Part shown: piece after piece, positions 17,811 through 26,018 of the stretch
How the letters are laid out: each line of letters begins with the position of its first letter
Position numbering within the stretch: the first letter of the stretch is position 1
From: Dyadobacter crusticola DSM 16708
GTDB taxonomy: Bacteria > Bacteroidota > Bacteroidia > Cytophagales > Spirosomataceae
Assembly (NCBI RefSeq): GCF_000701505.1
Contig: NZ_JNJB01000008.1
Coordinates: 62,001-126,000, forward strand
DNA length: 64,000 nt
Direction of reading: 5' to 3'
Position numbers and translations under genes: made by a program
Notes under the pieces: generated by a model
Database searches by the model: none
What the model was told of the DNA's origin: nothing
The model's input: the letters and a program-made list of their open reading frames with translations, nothing else

Positions 17811-17832
17811 CCCCTTTTAGGGGATCTAGGGG
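17811..17832 (-). repeat. CCCCTAAAAGGGG palindromic repeat
   Basis: On the minus strand it reads CCCCTAGAT then CCCCTAAAAGGGG then ACTGTTT, 15 bases after the DUF3500 stop. It may double as that gene's terminator. This form recurs between genes in many Bacteroidota (recollection). Confidence 0.5.
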
Positions 17833-17847
17833 TCAAAACGCCACCAG

Positions 17848-18921
17848 TCAAGGCTTATGCCCCTTCTCATAATGCGCCCGCAGCATATCCTCCCCAAAAT
17901 CATTGGTAAGATCCCGCACAACGGAATGGATGTGGTTGCCGCCATTTTGGGTATTGTCAAATTCGATCAGGAATGTCGGACCGTGGATGCGGTAGTAATG
18001 GCCGCGGCCGGGGCCGATTACCGGTTCGTGGTCGCCCATCCAGGCGAAATGGATTTTTTCCAGACCTGCCTTTTCAAGCTGTGACCATTGCTGGTTTTTA
18101 AGTGTAACATGGTAGCGCTGCAAATATGCCATGATCAGGTTTTTAAAAACAGTCTTCTGCTCTGCATTCAGTTCTTCCATTGCTATACCTTCTATTTTGT
18201 CCAGCACCGCTTTCCGGGAATTGGAAGTAAATATCTCATTAGGTGCTTTTGTACCCAGGTCGGCCTTTTTTTGTTGGCCTTCGGTGAGACTATGCAGTAG
18301 CCGGAATGCGATTTCCTGCTCTTCCTTCAATATTACCTTTCCTTTTTGCGGCACATCCGCCAGCACTTTGCCGGGATTACTCCCCATAAAGCTGGGCGTG
18401 TACGTGATCTGATTTTGGATGGAGGAAAAATGAAGCGACAAATGGTGTCCTTCCACACGCCAGCCCCAGGGATCGCTGCCGGGTGCTCCAAAAATCAGGA
18501 ATGCATAATTTTCAGGGTCGCGGTAAGTATCGTTTGCGGGACGCGTTTCCACTACTCTCAGCACATTTTCAAGATCAATGATCTGCTCTGCCTTGCTGTA
18601 TCCTTCCTGGCTCAGTACTACTTTGATCAGCGACATAGCGGCTTTCCGTTGCGCTGCATTCATTTGTTTGAGCGACAATCCTTTGCGCGCCCGGGGAGTG
18701 AAATTCCAGTCAAAACGCGCCAGATCCTGATAGTTCAGCTGTGCCTCTTTTTTCTGCTCGTCACTGAGAGATTTTAAGAATGCATTTACCGCTGCCGCCA
18801 TTTGCTTCACGAGCTTTTCGTCTTGCGCAGGTAGTGCTTTCCCGTTCGCTGCCCGGCCGGTCAGCACCAATGTGCTCAGCAAAAAAGTAATCGCCACCAT
18901 TTTAATTCCTAAATCTCTCAT
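17848..18921 (-). CDS. DUF3500 domain-containing exported protein
   Basis: About 357 residues with a signal peptide (MRDLGIKMVAITFLLSTLVLTGRA). The mature part matches DUF3500: repeated helical AFLKSLSDEQKKEAQL-like segments (FNDLARFDWNFTPRARKGL region), YAFLIFGAPGSDPWGWRVEGHHLSLHF, a middle GSNPGKV and the C-terminal IEFDNTQNGGNHIHSVVRDLTNDFGEDML. The many conserved His, Trp and Asp residues suggest metal or haem binding, but no function is established. ATG at 18921 is preferred to a GTG six bases upstream. Divergent from dgt, with 158 bases between starts. A palindromic repeat follows the stop. Confidence 0.88.
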   Translation of the reverse strand: MRDLGIKMVAITFLLSTLVLTGRAANGKALPAQDEKLVKQMAAAVNAFLKSLSDEQKKEAQLNYQDLARFDWNFTPRARKGLSLKQMNAAQRKAAMSLIKVVLSQEGYSKAEQIIDLENVLRVVETRPANDTYRDPENYAFLIFGAPGSDPWGWRVEGHHLSLHFSSIQNQITYTPSFMGSNPGKVLADVPQKGKVILKEEQEIAFRLLHSLTEGQQKKADLGTKAPNEIFTSNSRKAVLDKIEGIAMEELNAEQKTVFKNLIMAYLQRYHVTLKNQQWSQLEKAGLEKIHFAWMGDHEPVIGPGRGHYYRIHGPTFLIEFDNTQNGGNHIHSVVRDLTNDFGEDMLRAHYEKGHKP

Positions 18922-19079
18922 CAGCACAGTAGTTTGAGTATGAGTGTTTCCATTTGTAAAAAGGAAAGTAACAGCAGCAGTGAAACTACCACTTCAATGC
19001 AGCCGACTGCCGGAATGTTATTCCTCCACGCGGAAAGGAATTGAACGAAACCGACTAGTTTTACTGCATTAAGAAAATT

Positions 19080-20429
19080 ATGATGATGAATTGGGAAAAA
19101 CTGCTTTCTGCCAAACGATGGGGAAGCGAAGACAAATACAATGCAAATCCGGCCGAAGCGCGATCCGAGTTTCAGCGCGATTATGACAGGCTCATTTTTT
19201 CTTCTCCTTTCAGAAGGCTTCAAAATAAAACACAGGTATTTCCATTACCCGGAAGCGTTTTTGTTCATAACCGACTAACACACAGCCTCGAAGTAGCGAG
19301 TGTAGGTAAGTCGCTCGGCCGGATCTTTTACAACAAGCTCTGTTCAGACGATGCCGACATTGACTCGAAATATCCCTTGATCAGCGAGATAGGGAACATT
19401 GTTTCCGCTGCCTGTCTTGCACACGATTTGGGTAATCCGGCTTTCGGGCACTCTGGTGAAGCGGCAATCTCGCATTATTTTACGGATGGTGACGGATTGA
19501 AATACAAAGACCTGGTAACTGAGGCACAATGGGCGGACCTGGTCCATTTTGAAGGAAATGCAAATGCATTCCGGATACTCACACATCCCTACGCGGGAAA
19601 AGGTTACGGAAGCTTCGCCCTCACCTACTCCACGCTGGCCGCAATCGCCAAGTATCCCTGTGAAGCAATCGCAGGTCATAACAAAGCCAATATTTATACC
19701 AAAAAATACGGCTTCTTTCAATCGGAGCAAACTGGCTTCCAAAAGATTGCGAATGAACTGGACTTGTGTAAGGTAACCGACTCTCCATTGGTTTACAAGC
19801 GCCACCCGCTGGTTTACCTCGTAGAAGCAGCTGATGATATTTGCTATAATATCATCGACCTGGAAGACGCACACCGTTTGAAAATCCTTTCGTATAAAGA
19901 AGTGGAGACTTTGCTGCTGGAACTTTGCAATGATCCCAAAATGCCGGCACGGTTACAGGAAATCGATGACGATGATGCCAAAATCAGTCTGCTGAGGGCC
20001 AAGTCGATCAACACGCTGATTGGTGCCTGCTCCGAACTTTTCTACGATGAGCAATCTGCCATTCTTGGGGGCGACCTGAATTGCAGTCTGGTAGACGGGA
20101 TCGCGGAACCTTACCGCAGCGCGATGAAAGAAATTCAGCGCGTTTCGGTTAGCAAGATTTACAACTATTCTTCGGTTGTACAAATTGAAGTTGCCGGATA
20201 TAAAGTGATTGGCGGCCTCCTGGAAGAATTTGTACCGGCTTACCTGAACAATACTTCGCATTATACCCGCAAGCTGGTGGATCTGATACCCAAACAATTC
20301 ATTACTTCCCGCACCGAAACCTATTCCCGCATCCAGACCGTACTGGATTTTATTTCGGGAATGACTGACCTGTACGCGGTTGAATTGTTCAGAAAGATCA
20401 AGGGTATCTCCTTCCCTTCTATCTCTTAG
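19080..20429 (+). CDS. dgt: Deoxyguanosinetriphosphate triphosphohydrolase
   Basis: A 449-residue HD-domain dNTPase that cleaves dGTP (or other dNTPs) to the nucleoside and triphosphate. The N terminus has the family start RSEFQRDYDRLIFSSPFRRLQNKTQVFP, then the HD motifs HNRLTHSLEVASVGKSLGR (His) and CLAHDLGNPAFGHSGE (His-Asp), and later EAADDICYNIIDLEDAH. Length and motif order match bacterial dGTPases. It controls the dNTP pool and replication fidelity and may limit phage. Three ATGs stand in tandem at the start; the first is given. Followed by 107 bases of A/T-rich sequence before the FIST gene, with no clear terminator. Confidence 0.92.
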   Translation: MMMNWEKLLSAKRWGSEDKYNANPAEARSEFQRDYDRLIFSSPFRRLQNKTQVFPLPGSVFVHNRLTHSLEVASVGKSLGRIFYNKLCSDDADIDSKYPLISEIGNIVSAACLAHDLGNPAFGHSGEAAISHYFTDGDGLKYKDLVTEAQWADLVHFEGNANAFRILTHPYAGKGYGSFALTYSTLAAIAKYPCEAIAGHNKANIYTKKYGFFQSEQTGFQKIANELDLCKVTDSPLVYKRHPLVYLVEAADDICYNIIDLEDAHRLKILSYKEVETLLLELCNDPKMPARLQEIDDDDAKISLLRAKSINTLIGACSELFYDEQSAILGGDLNCSLVDGIAEPYRSAMKEIQRVSVSKIYNYSSVVQIEVAGYKVIGGLLEEFVPAYLNNTSHYTRKLVDLIPKQFITSRTETYSRIQTVLDFISGMTDLYAVELFRKIKGISFPSIS

Positions 20430-20536
20430 TTAAATACCGCACTTACAAGGCAATAAGTGTAATATTAATTCGAATATTAAAAGTTTTATGTAAATTGTTT
20501 TCCCGAATTATCCAGCCTTTCTAGATCCGTAAACCC

Positions 20537-21661
20537 ATGCAAATTGAACAGGTCGTCTATACCGAATCTTCCTCCTCAGTTAAATTTAGTTTTACACCTC
20601 AACTCTTTTTTATATTCGGAAACCGCGAACTACTTGAAAGAACCGGCCTGACTGCTCAGCTGGCGGCCGACTATCCCGAAGCAATTTTTACCGGATGCTC
20701 CACCGCGGGTGAAATCGCAGATGTAAATGTGAAAGACAATACCATTATTATCACAGCAGTCGGCTTCGACAAAACCCTTGTAAAAAGTTCGAAAGTTTGC
20801 CTTGAAGATATCCATTTCAGCAGCATGGAAGCAGGCAAGCAGCTCGTAGACCAACTTCCGAAAGAAGGATTACAGCACGTTTTTGTTGTTTCTGACGGAC
20901 TGAAAGTGAATGGTACCGACCTGGTAAAAGGTATGACGCAGCACCTCCCGGCGAATGTAACATTAACTGGCGGGCTCGCGGGCGACGGTTCCCATTTCGC
21001 AAAGACGGTAATTGTTGAGCCTGATGGTGCTGTAGCAACGCAGAGTGTGGCGGCGGTCGGATTTTACGGCGACAGTCTGTCCATTGGTTTTGGTTCAAGA
21101 GGCGGCTGGGACAGTTTCGGGCTGGACAGGGTTGTGACCAGATCCAGGGAAAACGTTTTGTTTGAGATTGACAACCAGCCTGCGCTGGATCTTTATAAAT
21201 CATTTTTGGGAGATAAAGCCAAAGAACTACCCGCTTCGGGCCTGCTTTTCCCATTGAGCATGCGCGACAGCGAAGACCGCGCACCTGTGGTACGCACCAT
21301 TCTTGGCATTAACGAAGAAGAAAAAAGCCTCACTTTCGCAGGCGATATTCCGGAGGGTTCATTTGTAAGATTAATGAAAGCAAACAACGACCGGCTGATT
21401 ACAGGTGCAGAAGAAGCGGCGCACGCTGCTGCCGAAGGTCTGGAAAACAACCCGGAACTTGCAATCCTGGTGAGCTGCGTCGGACGAAAGCTGGTGCTAA
21501 AACAAATGGTTGAAGAAGAAGTGGAATGTGTTTCAGACGTTTTGTCGGCACCGGTTATGGCTGGCTTTTACTCTTACGGCGAGCTGGCCCCATTCAACCG
21601 CAATGCTTTGTGCGAGCTCCACAATCAAACCATGACCATTACTACTTTCAGGGAACTGTAA
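20537..21661 (+). CDS. FIST-domain signal-sensing protein
   Basis: A 374-residue soluble protein with an N-terminal FIST domain (GCSTAGEIADVNVKDNTIIITAVGFDKT, VFVVSDGLKVNGTDLVKGM, LTGGLAGDGSHFAKT) and a C-terminal FIST_C domain (NQPALDLYKSFLG, PVVRTILGINEEEKSLTFAGDIPEG, AILVSCVGRKLVL). FIST proteins are predicted sensors of small ligands such as amino acids and occur beside signalling genes. Its TAA stop shares one base with the ATG of the PAS kinase (TAATG), indicating translational coupling and a functional link: FIST protein as sensor, the kinase as output. Ligand unknown. Confidence 0.92.
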   Translation: MQIEQVVYTESSSSVKFSFTPQLFFIFGNRELLERTGLTAQLAADYPEAIFTGCSTAGEIADVNVKDNTIIITAVGFDKTLVKSSKVCLEDIHFSSMEAGKQLVDQLPKEGLQHVFVVSDGLKVNGTDLVKGMTQHLPANVTLTGGLAGDGSHFAKTVIVEPDGAVATQSVAAVGFYGDSLSIGFGSRGGWDSFGLDRVVTRSRENVLFEIDNQPALDLYKSFLGDKAKELPASGLLFPLSMRDSEDRAPVVRTILGINEEEKSLTFAGDIPEGSFVRLMKANNDRLITGAEEAAHAAAEGLENNPELAILVSCVGRKLVLKQMVEEEVECVSDVLSAPVMAGFYSYGELAPFNRNALCELHNQTMTITTFREL

Positions 21662-23010
21662 TGTCAGCAATTGAAATAACGGAAACCAATTATCACCGGC
21701 TGCTCAAACGACAAATCCGTAAATCGTTGCCGCCGGAACTGGCCGAACATCCCGGTTTGCAGGAATTTCTGCTTTCGGTCCATTTGGCTTATACCGAATA
21801 CCAGGACGATCTTACCCGTGTTGAACATATCCTCGAACAAAGCTCAGGCGAGCTTTTCAAAGCCAATAGGGAACTGACCCGGGTTGCGCAGGAAAAAACC
21901 GAAGAAGCTGCGCTTACCAGCAAAAGGCTGGAACAGGTTGTCAGCAGTATTTCGGAGATACTGTTGCAGCTCGATCGTCACGGGACTATCATTTATCTCA
22001 ACAATGCCTGGGAAACTGTAACCGGCTACACTGTCGCCGAAACGCTCAACCGCAACTGGAAAGATTTCTTCTCCGAGTCGGCTGATCAGATCCATGAAAT
22101 ACTGAATGCGGATCAGGCTTCTGTGGATGCAATTATCAAGATCCATACTGCCGGCAAAAAAGAAATCTGGGTCGGCGGTTCGATCACAAAGCAATATGCC
22201 GGCGACGAGCTGGTGGGGTACATTGGCGCACTTTCGGACGTAACCGAAAAGGTTAATTCGGAAAAGAAACTGAAATCCTACATGCGCGACCTGGAAAGGA
22301 TCAATGCTGAATTGGACCAGTTTGCCTATGTGGTAAGCCACGACCTGAAAGCGCCGCTGCGGGCAATCAATAACTTGTCTGAATGGATTGAAGAAGATAT
22401 TAACCATTTGCTGGAAGGAGATACCCTTGACCAGTTCAAGCTGCTGCGCGGCCGCGTACACAGAATGGAGAGCCTGATCAATGGGATCTTGTCGTACTCC
22501 CGGGCTGGCAGGATCAAAACTTCGAAGGAACGTTTTGCATTGAAAGGGCTGGTGGACGATCTGTCGGAAACTTTCAGCAGCAAGAAACCGGTGCGTTTCA
22601 AACTGGATGGTGACGCCAGTCTTGAACTCGAAACAGAGAAGATTACATTGACCCAGATTTTGCAGAACCTGATCTCCAATGGTGTTAAATACAACGACAA
22701 GCCGGAGATCGAGATCACGATCGGCTGGCGAGAGGAAGAGTCTCTGTATGAATTTTACGTCGGCGATAATGGCCCGGGTATCAGTCCCGAGTTTCACGAA
22801 AGGATCTTTGTGATCTTCCAGACTTTACAGGCGCGTGACGAAGTTGAGAGTACCGGGGTTGGACTGGCGATTGTCAAAAAAATACTGGATGAAAAAGGCG
22901 GCGTGATCCGCATAGAATCTCAAATGGGCGAAGGGACCAGGTTCTTCTTTACCTGGCCGAAAAACGAATTGAAAAACACAGAAACAACTCTCAAAAACAA
23001 TTCATTTTAA
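21661..23010 (+). CDS. Cytoplasmic PAS-domain sensor histidine kinase
   Basis: 449 residues, no membrane segment. Order: an N-terminal helical region (to about residue 60) with a coiled coil (about 60-95), a PAS domain (QVVSSISEILLQLDRHGTII...TVTGYTVAE), a linker, a HisKA domain (QFAYVVSHDLKAPLRAINNL, phospho-His) and an ATPase domain with NGVKYND, VGDNGPGIS and TGVGLAIVKKI. The start ATG overlaps the FIST stop by one base, so the pair is translationally coupled. It is followed by a single-domain response regulator 16 bases downstream. The layout resembles phytochrome-type or FIST-linked kinases that signal to Rcp1-like regulators. Confidence 0.93.
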   Translation: MSAIEITETNYHRLLKRQIRKSLPPELAEHPGLQEFLLSVHLAYTEYQDDLTRVEHILEQSSGELFKANRELTRVAQEKTEEAALTSKRLEQVVSSISEILLQLDRHGTIIYLNNAWETVTGYTVAETLNRNWKDFFSESADQIHEILNADQASVDAIIKIHTAGKKEIWVGGSITKQYAGDELVGYIGALSDVTEKVNSEKKLKSYMRDLERINAELDQFAYVVSHDLKAPLRAINNLSEWIEEDINHLLEGDTLDQFKLLRGRVHRMESLINGILSYSRAGRIKTSKERFALKGLVDDLSETFSSKKPVRFKLDGDASLELETEKITLTQILQNLISNGVKYNDKPEIEITIGWREEESLYEFYVGDNGPGISPEFHERIFVIFQTLQARDEVESTGVGLAIVKKILDEKGGVIRIESQMGEGTRFFFTWPKNELKNTETTLKNNSF

Positions 23011-23026
23011 TCACTGAAATATTTAA

Positions 23027-23458
23027 ATGTCACTCTCCAATCCAGTTCCTATGACAATCCTTCTTGTAGAGGATGATGAAGTAGATGTAATGAACGTCAA
23101 AAGGGCATTCAAGAAAAACAATATTTCAAACCGTTTGGTGGTAGCTTCAAACGGAATAGATGCCCTTGCAGTCCTACGCAATCCTGACAATGATTTTCCA
23201 AGACCAAAGATTGTACTTCTGGACCTGAATATGCCGAGAATGGGCGGAATCGAATTTTTGAAAGAAATCCGCCAGGACCCTGACCTGAGCGCTCTTTCGG
23301 TTTTCGTAATGACCACCTCCAATGAAGACAGCGACAAGATCGACGCTTTTAACTTGAATGTAGCTGGCTATATTTTGAAACCCTTATCGATGGACCGGTT
23401 TATAGCCGCTGTATCCACACTGAACAGCTACTGGACACTTTGCGAATTTCCCGAATAA
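23027..23458 (+). CDS. Single-domain response regulator (Rcp1-like)
   Basis: A 143-residue receiver domain without an output domain. TILLVEDDEVDVMNVKRAF holds the acidic pair, VLLDLNMPRMGG the phospho-acceptor Asp, FVMTTSNEDSDKI the Thr, and GYILKPLSMDRF the Lys. The insertion around FKKNNISNRLVVASNGIDALAVLRN is typical of the Rcp1-like group that pairs with phytochrome or PAS kinases. It is expected to receive phosphate from the upstream kinase and pass it on, perhaps to the next hybrid kinase. 28 bases separate it from that gene. Confidence 0.93.
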   Translation: MSLSNPVPMTILLVEDDEVDVMNVKRAFKKNNISNRLVVASNGIDALAVLRNPDNDFPRPKIVLLDLNMPRMGGIEFLKEIRQDPDLSALSVFVMTTSNEDSDKIDAFNLNVAGYILKPLSMDRFIAAVSTLNSYWTLCEFPE

Positions 23459-23486
23459 ATATTTCAGCGTTATCTCTTAAAAAATC

Positions 23487-25478
23487 ATGACCAGTCCCGG
23501 TATTCTGCTAGTAGAAGACGACGACATTGATGCAATGCACTTTATGCGTGCAATGCAAAAGTCTTTGCTGAATATTGGAGAGATCCGGGTTTGTAAATAT
23601 GCAGAGGAAGCATTGCAGACACTAGATGTGTGGTTACCCTCCTGTATTTTTCTTGACTACCAGCTTCCAAAAACAAACGGACTGGAATTGCTGAAAAAAA
23701 TCAAGCGCCTTGTTCCTGACCTGCCGGTGATCGTACTTACTTCCCAGGGTGACGAGCGCATCGCAGTCGAAATGATGAAAGCGGGCGCGATGGACTACTT
23801 CCCTAAGTCGGAAATTACGCCTGAGAAGCTGCGGAAGACTTTCCATACCATGAGCCAGATGCTTGAAGCCGGTAAAGGGAGAGAGCAGGCAAAGCAGGAA
23901 CTAGCTGAGAAGGAGGAGTTTATCAACAAAATTGCGCTACTCTCCCCCAATATCATTTATGTAATTGATATTGAGAAATGGACTAATATATTTCAGAATA
24001 AGCAGATATCGAAGATCCTCGGATACTCGGACGAAGACCTTATACCTCAAAGCAGCGCGGGGCTTTCACTGATTGTGAATGACCAGGACCAGCTCACATT
24101 CCGGCGGCACTACCATTATATGCGGCATTGGGTAAAAGATTCGGATGTGGTGGAAAAAGAGTTCAGGCTGCTGCACAGAGACGGTTCGGAAGTCTGGATC
24201 ATCACCAGGGAAGTACCTTTCAAGCGCAATGCAAATGGAAGTGTGCAGGAGGTGCTGGGTACTGCTATTGATATTACCAGTCGCAAAAACGTGGAAAAAG
24301 AGCTGATCAAAGCGAAGCGGGACGCAGAAGAAGCCACGCGGATCAAGTCTGATTTTCTTTCCACGATGAGCCACGAAATTCGTACCCCGATGAATGGGAT
24401 CATTGGCTTTACTGACCTGTTAATGACGCGGGATTTTCCCGATGAAGACCGACAGTACCTGCAGATGATCAAGTATTCAGCAGATAATCTGATGGTTATC
24501 CTAAACGACATACTCGATTTCTCCAAGATTGAGGCTGGCAAATTCGGTCTGGAACATTTCGATTTTGACCTGAAAGAAAGGTTGGGTTATTTGCTCAAAA
24601 CCTTTGAAGTAAGAGCGAAAGAAAAGTCAATTGATCTGACTTACCATTTTGACGAAAATACGCCGACACTGCTCACAGGAGACGCTTACCGGTTGAATCA
24701 GATCCTGATCAATCTGGTGGGGAATGCGATTAAATTTACGGAAGAAGGCGGGTTTGTCAGAGTTGTCGTATCGCTTCACAAAGATCACGGGAGCAGCGTG
24801 GATCTTAAAATTGATGTAGTAGACTCCGGGATCGGGATCTCGGAAGACAAGCTGAGCGTGATCTTCGACAGCTTTTCGCAGGCACATAAAAACAATGCAA
24901 AGCACTATTTCGGCGGAACGGGACTAGGATTGAGCATTACGCGAAAAATAGCGGAGTTGATGAATGGGAGCATTTCAGCACAGAGTAAGCTGGGCGAAGG
25001 CGCCACATTCAGCGTGATCCTCAACTTCGGCAAAGCAGTAAAAGGCCAGAATGAGGTGCAGCCCGATCCGGTTGAACACATCTCGCTCAAAGGGTACCGT
25101 ATTCTGGCTGCCGAGGACATTATCGCCAATCAGATCCTGCTGAAACACCTATTATCCAGATGGGAGGCCGAATATGTGATCTGCAACAATGGAAAAGAGC
25201 TTCTTGAACACCTGGACAACGGAGACTTTGACCTTATTTTGATGGACATTCAAATGCCGGTAATGGACGGAATTACAGCAATGAAAACCATTCAGAATTC
25301 CTACCCGCACCTTGTAAATGTTCCGGTAATTGCATTTACGGCAGATACCTTCGCTGAGAAGGAGCTGGAAGGTGTCAGTTTCAGCAGTTTCGTGACAAAA
25401 CCATTCAAAGCTGACGAACTGATCACCGTGATCAGCCGCAACCTGAAAGAGCTATCCCCGACTGTCAGCAGATATTAA
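23487..25478 (+). CDS. Hybrid REC-PAS-histidine kinase-REC protein
   Basis: 663 residues with no membrane span. Order: N-terminal receiver (ILLVEDDDIDAMHFMRAM, FLDYQLPKTNG; residues 5-125), coiled-coil linker, PAS/PAC (about 145-275, KEFRLLHRDGSEVWIITREV), HisKA (FLSTMSHEIRTPMNGIIGF), ATPase (NAIKFTEEGG, DSGIGIS, FGGTGLGLSITRKI) and a C-terminal receiver (DLILMDIQMPVMDG, TKPFKADELI). Its N-terminal receiver could be phosphorylated by the upstream kinase, making this the second stage of a phosphorelay. No output DNA-binding domain is encoded in the operon. A strong terminator follows. Confidence 0.93.
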   Translation: MTSPGILLVEDDDIDAMHFMRAMQKSLLNIGEIRVCKYAEEALQTLDVWLPSCIFLDYQLPKTNGLELLKKIKRLVPDLPVIVLTSQGDERIAVEMMKAGAMDYFPKSEITPEKLRKTFHTMSQMLEAGKGREQAKQELAEKEEFINKIALLSPNIIYVIDIEKWTNIFQNKQISKILGYSDEDLIPQSSAGLSLIVNDQDQLTFRRHYHYMRHWVKDSDVVEKEFRLLHRDGSEVWIITREVPFKRNANGSVQEVLGTAIDITSRKNVEKELIKAKRDAEEATRIKSDFLSTMSHEIRTPMNGIIGFTDLLMTRDFPDEDRQYLQMIKYSADNLMVILNDILDFSKIEAGKFGLEHFDFDLKERLGYLLKTFEVRAKEKSIDLTYHFDENTPTLLTGDAYRLNQILINLVGNAIKFTEEGGFVRVVVSLHKDHGSSVDLKIDVVDSGIGISEDKLSVIFDSFSQAHKNNAKHYFGGTGLGLSITRKIAELMNGSISAQSKLGEGATFSVILNFGKAVKGQNEVQPDPVEHISLKGYRILAAEDIIANQILLKHLLSRWEAEYVICNNGKELLEHLDNGDFDLILMDIQMPVMDGITAMKTIQNSYPHLVNVPVIAFTADTFAEKELEGVSFSSFVTKPFKADELITVISRNLKELSPTVSRY

Positions 25479-25506
25479 GTATTTAAACCGCTTTTTAAAT
25501 CCGCAG

Positions 25507-25531
25507 CCCGCACCAAATGCGGGTTTTTTTT
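25507..25531 (+). terminator. Rho-independent terminator of the FIST/kinase operon
   Basis: CCCGCA-CCAAA-TGCGGG hairpin followed by eight T residues, 28 bases after the hybrid kinase stop. Confidence 0.9.
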
Positions 25532-25547
25532 GCAACAATCGTTAATA

Positions 25548-25581
25548 ACTAATAAAATAGTTTTGAAACTAATTAAATAGT
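25548..25581. promoter_or_regulatory. Twin BlaI/MecI-type operator dyads
   Basis: Two 14-base dyads, ACTAATAAAATAGT (25548-25561) and ACTAATTAAATAGT (25568-25581), share the inverted arms ACTA/TAGT separated by six bases. Their centres are 20 bases apart, about two helical turns, and they flank the -33 element TTTTG (25561-25565). The ACTA...TAGT arms match the outer part of staphylococcal BlaI/MecI operators. Probable autoregulatory site of the next gene. Confidence 0.72.
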
Positions 25582-25591
25582 CTTAACTTTG
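25562..25591 (+). promoter_or_regulatory. Promoter of the BlaI-M56 operon
   Basis: TTTG at 25562-25565 and TAACTTTG at 25584-25591, 18 bases apart, fit the Bacteroidota sigma-factor pattern. The start codon is 41 bases after the -7 element. Confidence 0.68.
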
Positions 25592-25631
25592 GGATAATAC
25601 AATGATAAAATTTAATAATACAGTCTGAATT

Positions 25632-26006
25632 ATGGAAGTACGCACATTGACACGCGCTGAAGAAGAGGTAATGAGGATCCTCTGGCAACTCAAAAAGGCA
25701 TTTGTAAAAGACATACTCGCTGAAATGCCCGAACCCAAGCCGGCTTACAACACCGTTTCAACGATCATCCGTATCCTGGAAAAGAAAGAGGTTGTGGGCT
25801 ACACAGCCTATGGGAAAACGCACGAATACTACCCGCTGATCAGCGAAGAAGAGTACAAGCGACACGAAATGAAGCAGTTGATGGTCAACTACTTTGACAA
25901 CTCGCTGCCTAACCTGGTTTCGTTTTTCGTAAAAGACAATGATCTGAAAACGAAAGACCTGGACGAAATCATGAAGCTGATCAACCAGCACAAAAACGAA
26001 CAATAA
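25632..26006 (+). CDS. BlaI/MecI/CopY-family transcriptional repressor
   Basis: A 124-residue winged-helix repressor. The N-terminal half has the BlaI pattern LTRAEEEVMRILWQLKKAFVKDILAEM, AYNTVSTIIRILEKKEVV, and the wing YTAYGKTHEYYPLI; the C-terminal helices (LPNLVSFFVKDNDL, LDEIMKLI) dimerise. In the staphylococcal system such repressors are cleaved after signalling by the BlaR1 sensor-protease. Here two M56 peptidase genes follow within the same operon, the first 12 bases downstream. No beta-lactamase gene is nearby. Two dyads at the promoter are likely its operators. Confidence 0.93.
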   Translation: MEVRTLTRAEEEVMRILWQLKKAFVKDILAEMPEPKPAYNTVSTIIRILEKKEVVGYTAYGKTHEYYPLISEEEYKRHEMKQLMVNYFDNSLPNLVSFFVKDNDLKTKDLDEIMKLINQHKNEQ

Positions 26007-26018
26007 ACCCTGTTAGCC

